Positions 16,337 through 22,530 of a stretch of 47,599 nucleotides of DNA are shown here, in pieces. This DNA is from Oscillospiraceae bacterium (GTDB lineage: Bacteria > Bacillota > Clostridia > Oscillospirales > Ruminococcaceae). Both the position numbers and the translations under genes were made by a program. The notes beneath the pieces are model-generated. The model made no database searches, was not told where the DNA came from, and saw only the letters and a list, made by a program, of their open reading frames with translations. How positions within the stretch are numbered: the stretch's first letter is position 1; every line of letters begins with the position of its first letter. The DNA lies in NCBI GenBank assembly GCA_021769525.1, contig JAETSQ010000016.1, forward strand, positions 1 to 47,599. The letters run 5' to 3'.

Positions 16337-16531
16337 TCAAGGCGGTTTCTTTCGCCGCCGCCGGGCCTTTTGCCTCCGCTTTAGCTCCTTATCCAGCAAT
16401 CGGTTTTCTCGAAGCATTGCCCGATATTCGGGATCATAAGAATCTCCTTGCAGAATTTCGTAGCAATCTGCCCACAGCTGGGTTTCCGCAGCAGAAAGCA
16501 CAACATAGCCACTATGTAGAGCCTGACAGCC
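16337..16531 (-). pseudogene. start-less remnant of a gene, 64 codons
   Basis: The minus strand has an open frame of 64 codons ending in TGA (16337-16339) but with a stop just upstream (16532-16534) and no ATG. The product reads like a genuine C-terminus: SAAETQLWADCYEILQGDSY, followed by a charged helix ending KRRQKARRRRKKPP. The only possible start, a GTG near residue 10, has no ribosome-binding site. Its 5' part stops where the coiled-coil module begins, so the module may have replaced the front of the gene. No family recognised. Confidence 0.5.
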
Positions 16532-16552
16532 TCAATTATCCGAAAGGACCTC

Positions 16553-16581
16553 TTGCATTCTCCCCCGGCAGCCGATATAAT
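16553..16581 (+). promoter_or_regulatory. promoter of coiled-coil module 1
   Basis: TTGCAT at 16553-16558, 17-bp spacer, TATAAT at 16576-16581. The same boxes, spacing and nearly the same spacer precede the paralogue at 26400-26428. Homology between the two modules begins right at the -35 box. Confidence 0.88.
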
Positions 16582-16606
16582 GGACAAAGATGAAGGAGGT
16601 ACAGAT

Positions 16607-16963
16607 ATGCTAACAAGAGAAGACCTTGCAGCCATCGGTGCCATGATGGACGAGAAATTAGAGGCCAGACTAAAACCAATCGAAGAGCGACTTACAGGCA
16701 TCGAGGACCGGGTCACGGGCATCGAAGACCGATTGACCGAAAACGAGAGACGGACCCAGGAACTCAAGCTCCTGATGGAGAACGAAACCAATCGGGCGGT
16801 GAACCTAGTACTGGAGGGCCACGAGGGGCTCCGCCAGATGATTGAGGAACACCTGGTCACCAAGGAGGAGCGAGAGCAAGACCGAATCCGAATCCACACC
16901 CTGGAGGGAATCGCAAAGTTGCACACCGAACAGATCGCGGACCTGAAAAAGAAAATCGGCTAA
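16607..16963 (+). CDS. heptad-repeat coiled-coil protein, copy 1 (118 aa)
   Basis: Function unknown. Conserved N-terminus LTREDLAAIGAMMDEKLE, then a coiled coil of seven-residue units (TGIEDRV, TGIEDRL) encoded by two 21-bp tandem repeats (16694-16714 and 16715-16735), then the conserved block NRAVNLVLEGHEGLRQMIE and a second charged helix ending IADLKKKIG. The frame is open from 16553, but those codons are the promoter, so ATG 16607 with GAAGGAGG 7 nt upstream is the start. The paralogue at 26454-26831 shares both ends but is exactly one heptad longer. No membrane segment, signal or catalytic motif is visible. The base composition is lower in GC than neighbouring genes. Confidence 0.85.
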   Translation: MLTREDLAAIGAMMDEKLEARLKPIEERLTGIEDRVTGIEDRLTENERRTQELKLLMENETNRAVNLVLEGHEGLRQMIEEHLVTKEEREQDRIRIHTLEGIAKLHTEQIADLKKKIG

Positions 16964-16969
16964 GAAAAG

Positions 16970-17003
16970 CCCCCTGCCCCATCAGGAGCAGGGGGTTCTC
17001 TTT
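16970..17003 (+). terminator. terminator of coiled-coil module 1
   Basis: CCCCCTGC (16970-16977) pairs with GCAGGGGG (16988-16995), followed by TTCTCTTT. The stem and the loop CCCATCAGGA are almost the same in the second module at 26838-26870. Confidence 0.85.
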
Positions 17004-17024
17004 GCCCCAATTTTAGCGCAAAAG

Positions 17025-17116
17025 AATTTCTATTTAGCGAAATATCCTGTGCCGATTCCCGGACCATCCCCTGCTTATCATTTTAGCGGAAATTTGTGCC
17101 TTTGTCCAGAGCGCAC
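17025..17116. repeat. direct repeat, copy 2 (92 bp)
   Basis: Second copy of 16246-16334, including the minus-strand TGGACA-17-TAAAAT promoter. The promoter here reads into the terminator and coding strand of module 1 from behind, with no minus-strand gene left for it to serve. An extra TTTTAGCG half-site precedes it (17012-17019). Confidence 0.88.
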
Positions 17117-17120
17117 GGCT

Positions 17121-17321
17121 TCAGGAGAAGAAAACCGGTCCCGGCGCGGAATCCCCCGGCGGGCATTGCCGGGGACTGCTTTCCTCCCTGGGAGGAAGGT
17201 TCCGGGGCGGAGGCGGCTCCTGGGGGCCGGGGCCGGGATTTTTTGCGGGGAAGCCTTTTTTTGGCTGCGTGCCGCCATTCGGGCCGAAAGGTCCGGCCTG
17301 TTTCGTTAAATATTGCTCCAT
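17121..17321 (-). CDS. possible proline-rich small protein, 66 aa
   Basis: Begins 27 nt after the permease stop with an excellent ribosome-binding site (AAGGAGGGG, 9 nt before the ATG at 17321). The product starts MEQYLTKQAGPFGPNGG and is about one quarter proline with a PPPP run, ending GPVFFS. Low complexity and GC-richness mean a chance ORF cannot be excluded, but the site and spacing suggest translation. There is no signal peptide or membrane segment. Unknown function. It is the third gene of the exporter unit if real. Confidence 0.45.
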   Translation of the reverse strand: MEQYLTKQAGPFGPNGGTQPKKGFPAKNPGPGPQEPPPPRNLPPREESSPRQCPPGDSAPGPVFFS

Positions 17322-17348
17322 TTCGCTTTGCCCCTCCTTTTCTGCCCT

Positions 17349-18530
17349 TTATTCATGTCGCAGCGCGTCCACCGGCCGCAGCCGGGAGGCCGTCCGGGCC
17401 GGATAGACCCCGAAGACCGCTCCGATCCCCACGGAAAAAAGGATCACCGCAGCGATGATCCGCGGCTTCAACAGGAACCCCAGGCCAGTGATCTGCCCCG
17501 CCGCCAGGGTCAGCAGCCCGCTGACCAGGATGCCCAAAAAACTTCCCGCAGCCGTAAGAAGGATGGACTCCGTCATAAATTCCCGGAGGATGTGAAAGGT
17601 TTTGGCGCCCACCGCCTTTTTAACGCCGATCTCCTTGGTGCGCTCCCGCACCGCTACGGTCATGGTGGTCATGATGCTCAATCCCGATACCACCAGAGAG
17701 ATCCCCCCAATGGCGGAGAGGACCAGTGTGACTCCCCCCAGGATGGATTCCAGCCGCTCCTTCTGGACCGCCAGGTCGTTGTACCGGTACAGGTTGCGGT
17801 AGCCGGCGGAACGGTTCAGCAGGGTGACGATCTCCTCCCCCGCCTCCTCCGGCGTGGCCCCCTCCGATACCTTTACGAACAACTGGTCGATCACCGAAAT
17901 TTTGGTCAGGGATTGGTGGGCCGTGTAGGGGATGTAGACAAAGGATGGCACATAGTCCCCCGCTAGATTTTTCAGGGCGTTGCTCTCCCCGTCCACCACC
18001 CCGACGATGGTAAAGGTCTCGGTGCTTTGGTTGATGGTCACCTCCATCTGTTTCCCCACGATATTGGTGCGCCTGTAAAAGGCGTAGGCCAGGTTTTCGT
18101 CAATGACGCAGCAGTTCGCCCCGGAGGAAACATCATTTTCCCGCAGGAGCCTGCCGTTTTTCAGCTCCAGGTCAATGATCGCCCCCGCATTTTGATCAAC
18201 GCCGCAGACCAAAGCCTCGCCGGTGTAGTCCCGCATCGTTACCCGGCCGATGCAGGAGTTGAGGGGAGCCGCCACCTCTACCCCATCCAGCGCCTTCACC
18301 GCCGCAAGGTCGTCCCCCGTCAGGGTGTTCAGTTCCCCCTGGGATGCGGAGACCGTGATGCAGTCAAATCCCAGTTTTTCCAGCTCGGCCCCCAGGATGC
18401 TTTGCCCCGCGGCGCCGATGGCGGAGATGACCAGAACCGAGAAAACACCGATGGCGATGCCGCAGACGGTGAGGGAAAGCTGCTTTCTCCTCCGCCAGAG
18501 GCTTTCTGCCGCAGTCCGTAAAAGTTCCAT
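17349..18530 (-). CDS. MacB/FtsX-type ABC transporter permease
   Basis: 393-residue permease with the MacB plan: an N-terminal membrane helix (LSLTVCGIAIGVFSVLVISAIGAAG), a large extracytoplasmic MacB_PCD domain (residues about 50-255), and three C-terminal helices of the FtsX domain (LVLSAIGGISLVVSGLSIMTTMTV, ESILLTAAGSFLGILVSGLLTL, IIAAVILFSVGIGAVFGV). The loop RTKEIGVKKAVGAKTFHILREFMTE is the characteristic permease signature that meets the ATPase. It starts 6 nt after the membrane-fusion protein. No ATP-binding subunit is encoded on either side. The substrate is unknown. Antimicrobial peptides or lipoproteins are usual for the family. Confidence 0.9.
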   Translation of the reverse strand: MELLRTAAESLWRRRKQLSLTVCGIAIGVFSVLVISAIGAAGQSILGAELEKLGFDCITVSASQGELNTLTGDDLAAVKALDGVEVAAPLNSCIGRVTMRDYTGEALVCGVDQNAGAIIDLELKNGRLLRENDVSSGANCCVIDENLAYAFYRRTNIVGKQMEVTINQSTETFTIVGVVDGESNALKNLAGDYVPSFVYIPYTAHQSLTKISVIDQLFVKVSEGATPEEAGEEIVTLLNRSAGYRNLYRYNDLAVQKERLESILGGVTLVLSAIGGISLVVSGLSIMTTMTVAVRERTKEIGVKKAVGAKTFHILREFMTESILLTAAGSFLGILVSGLLTLAAGQITGLGFLLKPRIIAAVILFSVGIGAVFGVYPARTASRLRPVDALRHE

Positions 18531-18536
18531 ACCGGT

Positions 18537-19583
18537 TTATCCCTCCTCCCATTGCAAGAGATACCGTCCCGGCTTTTCATCGCGGTCCGCCCAAGCTCTG
18601 TCCGGGATCACCACCAGGTCGTCCGGCGAAAGCCCGGAGAGGATCTCCACCCCCTCCAGAGTCTCCCGGCCCGTGGCAATGGGGCGCTTTTCCAGGTGAT
18701 ACTTCCCCGCCACCGTCACGTATTCCGTATTGTCCGGGTCCTGCCGGATGGATTCATATGGCAGGATCATCATCTCCCCCGGTTCCTCTATAAATATATC
18801 TGCCTTTACAGTATATCCCGGACGGATCTCTCCCGGTTCCCCTTGGATGGCCACCTCTAGGTCCACCACCTTCTGGGAGGTGGTCCCCTTCAGCTCCTTG
18901 CGTGTACCGGGGTAGATCTTGGTGAGGACGCCGGCGCAGACCGCCTCCCCTACCCCCTCTCCGGTCAGCTGGACCTGGCTGCCCACCGCGATCTTTCCGG
19001 CATCCTTTTCCCCCACCGTCAGGAGGGCGAAGTATCTCTCCCGCCCCTCCACGGCGCAGATGGTCATCCCCGGCTTTATCACGCTCCCCGGCAAGGGGAC
19101 TCCTTTGGTCACCACCCCCGTTACCGGCGCCGTGACCACCACTGGCTGCGTTTCTTCCTGCCCCTGGCCGGAGGGAAGGAGCAGGCTCTTCCACTGCGGC
19201 TGGACCTCCTCCTCCGCAAAGCTGTAGCTTTGGGCCAGGGCGGCAAGCCCCGCCTCCTCCGCCTCCCGGAATCCGCTGCCCTGGGTCTGTAAGTACAGCA
19301 CCGGATCTTCCCCGGCGGGGGCCAGTACCGCCAGGGTCTCTCCCTTTTCCACCCAGTCCCCCAGGCTGATGCGCCGTTCTTCCACCTGATACAAGCCGGA
19401 GGAAAGCAGGTCATACCCCTCTTCGGAGTAGATGGTCCCCTCGCACCGGATGCTGCTGTGGTGGGAGACCGTCTGGGGGGAGATCACCTGGCAGCGGGTC
19501 ACCCCCCGGAGGACCAGCCCCGGCGTTGCCCCGGCCAGTATGATTGCTCCCGTTATGGTGGCCAGGGCCAGCTGCTTTTTCAT
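18537..19583 (-). CDS. membrane-fusion/periplasmic-adaptor-like protein (MacA/HlyD type)
   Basis: 348 residues with an N-terminal membrane anchor (LALATITGAIILAGATPGLVL), a half-lipoyl segment (EGYDLLSSGLYQVEERRISLGDWVEKGETLAVLAP), a short helical hairpin, the second half-lipoyl (VTAPVTGVVTKGVPLPGSVIKPGMTICAV) and beta-barrel and membrane-proximal parts, ending in IATGRETLEGVEILSGLSPDDLVVIPD, typical of the family. Such proteins work with MacB-type permeases in Gram-positive cells. It forms an operon with the permease that follows by 6 nt. ATG 19583 has AGGAGGATGG upstream. A hairpin (about 19633-19665) lies in its leader. Confidence 0.9.
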   Translation of the reverse strand: MKKQLALATITGAIILAGATPGLVLRGVTRCQVISPQTVSHHSSIRCEGTIYSEEGYDLLSSGLYQVEERRISLGDWVEKGETLAVLAPAGEDPVLYLQTQGSGFREAEEAGLAALAQSYSFAEEEVQPQWKSLLLPSGQGQEETQPVVVTAPVTGVVTKGVPLPGSVIKPGMTICAVEGRERYFALLTVGEKDAGKIAVGSQVQLTGEGVGEAVCAGVLTKIYPGTRKELKGTTSQKVVDLEVAIQGEPGEIRPGYTVKADIFIEEPGEMMILPYESIRQDPDNTEYVTVAGKYHLEKRPIATGRETLEGVEILSGLSPDDLVVIPDRAWADRDEKPGRYLLQWEEG

Positions 19584-19777
19584 CGCGCTCCATCCTCCTA
19601 CAGAAAAAAATCCCGAAAGACCGTCTCCATCGGGCGCCGGACAGACTGACCGTCCGGCACCCTTTTAAAGATAGTCTTCCAGGACTGCTGGAAAATATGA
19701 CCGCGGGGCAAGAAATTTTTTCGTGGAATAATCGGGACACGCCGGCCGGAAACTAGGGGGCAGGAGGTGTTTTGGCC

Positions 19778-19957
19778 GTGAATCTCATTGTTTGCAGCGA
19801 AAGATGCGTCCACCAGCGGGACGGGTACTGCGTTCTGGAGCATCCCTGCGCCATCCCCAATCCCCAGGGACCTTTGGAAAACCGCTGCATTTATCTGGAG
19901 CTCCCGCCGGAAGGAGAGGCCGGCGGGGAGGTCAGCGGCTCATCCGCAGGCCGGTAA
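19778..19957 (+). CDS. small cysteine-rich protein, 59 aa
   Basis: Short protein with cysteines spaced VC-SERC-x7-C-x5-C-x12-C (residues 6, 10, 18, 24 and 37) and ending in an acidic tail. The pattern C-x3-C...DGYCxLEH...CIYLE resembles short cysteine proteins common in Oscillospiraceae genomes, sometimes misnamed hydroxymyristoyl-ACP dehydratase. A metal-binding role is plausible but unproven. The GTG at 19778 is chosen because AGGAGG sits 10 nt upstream. A TTG at 19772 is too close to that site. Its end overlaps the 3' end of the convergent radA by 26 bp. Confidence 0.7.
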   Translation: MNLIVCSERCVHQRDGYCVLEHPCAIPNPQGPLENRCIYLELPPEGEAGGEVSGSSAGR

Positions 19958-21323
19958 AGGCTTCCGCGATGCTGGAAACTCCGTGGAAGACCGCTCCGGG
20001 GTACTGCTTAGTATCGATGGTCCGCAGATTGCTTTTGGGGAGGATAAAAGTGGTGAATCCCAGGCGGTACGCCTCCCCCACCCTCTGGTGCACCAGCCCC
20101 ACCGAGCGCACCTCCCCGGCCAGGCCCACCTCCCCCAGGGCCAGGAGCCTGGACTCAATGGGCTTGTCCAGGAGGTTGGAGACCATGCAGAGGGCCACCG
20201 CCAAGTCGGCCCCCGGATCGTCGATGCGCATTCCCCCCGCTACATTCAGGAATACATCCAGATTTCCCATGAAATATCCCCCGCGCTTTTCCAGCACCGC
20301 GATGAGGAGGGCGGTGCGGTTGTAATCAAAGCCGGTGGGCACCCGCCGGGGATTGCCAAAGCTGGTCTTGGCGATGAGGGCCTGCACCTCCACCAGGATG
20401 GGCCGGGTCCCCTCCATCAGGCAGGTGATGCAGGTGCCGGAAACATCCAGGGGGCGGCCGGTGAGGAGCATTTCGGAGGGGTTCTCCACCTCCAAAAGGC
20501 CGCTGCCGCTCATCTCAAAGACGCCGATCTCGTTGGTGGAGCCGAAGCGGTTTTTGATGGCCCGGAGGATGCGGTAGCTGAGGTTGCGGTCCCCCTCGAA
20601 GTAGAGGACGGTATCCACCATATGCTCCAGCACCTTGGGGCCGGCGATGCCCCCGTCCTTGTTCACATGGCCCACGATGAAAAGGGGGATCTCATTGCCC
20701 TTGCAGGCGCCGATGAGGAGCTGGGTGCACTCCCGCACCTGGGTGACGCTGCCCGCCGACGAGGTGATGGAGGAAAGGCTGATGGTCTGGATGGAATCCA
20801 CCACCACCACATCCGGCTTTTCAGCCAGAATGGTCTCGTAGATCTCCTCCGCGTCGGTGGCGGCGGTGAGCAAAACATTTTCCCCGCCCACATCCAGGCG
20901 GTTGGCCCGCAGCTTCACCTGGCGCATGCTTTCCTCCCCGGATACATAGAGGATCCGCAGGTCCGGGTCGATGGTGCGGCACATCTGGAGGAGGACGGTG
21001 GATTTGCCGATGCCGGGGTCGCCGCAGACCAGGATGGCCGCTCCGGGAACGATGCCGCCCCCCAGCACCCGGTCCAGCTCCTTCATCCCGGTGTGATACC
21101 GCACCGATTCATCGGCGGAAATATCTGTTAAGGCTTTTACCTTTGCAGGTGCCGCCCGGCGTTCTGACGCCGCGGCCTTGGCCGCAGGGCCCCCGGTGGT
21201 GCGGGTCTCCTCCACAAAGGAGTTCCAGCTGCCGCAGTCGGGGCACTTCCCCTGCCACTTGGGGACCTCGCACCCGCACTGGGTACAGACGTATACCGTT
21301 TTACTCTTGCTTTTTACCGCCAT
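19932..21323 (-). CDS. radA: DNA repair protein RadA
   Basis: RecA-like ATPase that helps branch migration in recombination repair. The 463-residue product has the N-terminal C4 zinc finger (CTQCGCEVPKWQGKCPDCGSW), Walker A GDPGIGKST, Walker B region VVVDSIQT, the RadA-specific KNRFG motif (in IKNRFGSTNEIGVFEM) and a C-terminal Lon-like domain with GGMRIDDPGADLAVA. Full length. It follows cwlD by 41 nt on the same strand. The start has AAAGGAG about 11 nt upstream. Confidence 0.97.
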   Translation of the reverse strand: MAVKSKSKTVYVCTQCGCEVPKWQGKCPDCGSWNSFVEETRTTGGPAAKAAASERRAAPAKVKALTDISADESVRYHTGMKELDRVLGGGIVPGAAILVCGDPGIGKSTVLLQMCRTIDPDLRILYVSGEESMRQVKLRANRLDVGGENVLLTAATDAEEIYETILAEKPDVVVVDSIQTISLSSITSSAGSVTQVRECTQLLIGACKGNEIPLFIVGHVNKDGGIAGPKVLEHMVDTVLYFEGDRNLSYRILRAIKNRFGSTNEIGVFEMSGSGLLEVENPSEMLLTGRPLDVSGTCITCLMEGTRPILVEVQALIAKTSFGNPRRVPTGFDYNRTALLIAVLEKRGGYFMGNLDVFLNVAGGMRIDDPGADLAVALCMVSNLLDKPIESRLLALGEVGLAGEVRSVGLVHQRVGEAYRLGFTTFILPKSNLRTIDTKQYPGAVFHGVSSIAEAFTGLRMSR

Positions 21324-21369
21324 GGCTTTTTTGCTCCTTTACTGATTTCCTTCCCTTTTTCTCCCCCGC

Positions 21370-22128
21370 TCAGGAGACCGCCGCCTCCCCTGGGAGCTCA
21401 TCTCCAAAGCTGCCATCGTAGAACTGGAGAAGCGAGCAGCAGATGGCGAAGGCCACCTTGTCCTGATAGTCCTCGGTTTTGAGAAGGGCCGCCTCCTCCG
21501 GGTTGGAGATAAAGCCGCACTCCACCAGGACAGCCGGATTTACAGTATTATTATACAACAAAAACAGGGAGCTGTCAGCCTTTTTGATCTGGCGGGTGTT
21601 TTCCGGCTGGAGAAGGGTGCGGAAATTATCCTGCACCGTCTGGGCCAGGACATCGCTCCTCTGGGACCTGGGCGCGTAGAACACCTGGGCTCCCTTCACC
21701 CTGGACTGGGGGAATTTATTCAGGTGGATACTCACCACCACCGCACCCGCGTCCTCGGTCATGATCTTCAGGCGGTTTTTCAGGTCGGAGTTTTTCTGGG
21801 CCCGGATGGTGCTTTTGTCCTCATCGTGTATGGAGATGTCCTCTTTCCGCGTCATCCGCACCTCAAAGCCGAAGAGTTTGCAAAGCTCTTGTACTTTACA
21901 CGCAATGGCAAGGTTTACATTTTTTTCGGTGATGCCGTTGGCCTCTGCCCCGCCGTCCACGCCGCCATGGCCGGCGTCCAGGATCACCACCGGGCGGGTG
22001 GTGGTGGGCAGCTCCACCACCCGGCTTTCCAGGGTGCGGTCCAGGATATGAAAGGCGGCAAACACTGCCGCCGCTAAAGAAAATCCCCCAAGGGCGGTCA
22101 CAAAGACCCTTGTTCGACGCTGCTTCAT
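21370..22128 (-). CDS. cwlD: N-acetylmuramoyl-L-alanine amidase, CwlD-like
   Basis: Amidase_3 family zinc hydrolase with an N-terminal membrane anchor (VFVTALGGFSLAAAVFAAFHIL). Zinc and catalytic motifs are visible: VILDAGHGGVDGGAEANG, the glutamate in TEKNVNLAIA, VVVSIHLNKF and VECGFISNPEEAALL. In spore formers CwlD makes muramic delta-lactam in cortex peptidoglycan, which germination enzymes need. The short length (252 residues) with no extra binding domain fits that role. ATG 22128 has GGGGAGG about 8 nt upstream. The 13 extra codons upstream overlap that site. Likely co-transcribed with radA. Confidence 0.88.
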   Translation of the reverse strand: MKQRRTRVFVTALGGFSLAAAVFAAFHILDRTLESRVVELPTTTRPVVILDAGHGGVDGGAEANGITEKNVNLAIACKVQELCKLFGFEVRMTRKEDISIHDEDKSTIRAQKNSDLKNRLKIMTEDAGAVVVSIHLNKFPQSRVKGAQVFYAPRSQRSDVLAQTVQDNFRTLLQPENTRQIKKADSSLFLLYNNTVNPAVLVECGFISNPEEAALLKTEDYQDKVAFAICCSLLQFYDGSFGDELPGEAAVS

Positions 22129-22214
22129 ACCATCATCCTCCCCAAAGCAGTCATATGATGGGGACAAGGGGGATTATGCCAGGCCGGAATTTGCCCCCTC
22201 CCCGCATAGGACAA

Positions 22215-22257
22215 AAGCGGCGCGGCCAACCCCAAGAGAGGGGAGGCCGCGCCGCCT
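22215..22257 (-). terminator. terminator after the 78-aa membrane protein
   Basis: GCGGCGCGGCC and GGCCGCGCCGC form a very stable stem (about 22217-22253). On the minus strand it is followed by TTTTGTCC. It separates the M56 cluster from cwlD-radA. Confidence 0.75.
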
Positions 22258-22269
22258 TTACCTTTTCTG

Positions 22270-22506
22270 TCACAGGGAGCGCTGATGCTTTTTGTGGAAA
22301 AGCCATGCCGCAAAAGCGCAGGCCAAAATCCCGATCCCATAGGGGATACACAGCAGAAAAGCGGTACTGGGCGGGGCGCTGTATCCCGCGTATCGCCCTC
22401 CCCACTGGAGGGCACAGTAATTGTAGGCGACTGCGGCACACATGATATGGGAAAGCAGGAGCGCGAGGACGAAAAAAAGGATGGTCAGACGCGGATAGTT
22501 CTTCAT
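22270..22506 (-). CDS. small membrane protein, 78 aa
   Basis: Two hydrophobic helices (LTILFFVLALLLSHIMCAAVAY and AFLLCIPYGIGILACAFAAWLF) with a short loop containing WGGRYAGYSAPPS and a basic tail KKHQRSL. It starts 24 nt after the M56 gene with GAAAGAGG 8 nt before the ATG, so it is probably the third gene of the blaI-M56 operon. No family recognised. Confidence 0.7.
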   Translation of the reverse strand: MKNYPRLTILFFVLALLLSHIMCAAVAYNYCALQWGGRYAGYSAPPSTAFLLCIPYGIGILACAFAAWLFHKKHQRSL

Positions 22507-22530
22507 AGCAAATACCTCTTTCAGGATGGA

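Noticed and set aside
16553-16606. N-terminal extension MHSPPAAD... of the coiled-coil gene (and the same at 26400-26453)
   Set aside because: These bases are the -35/-10 promoter conserved between both modules. The ATG with AAGGAGG is further downstream.
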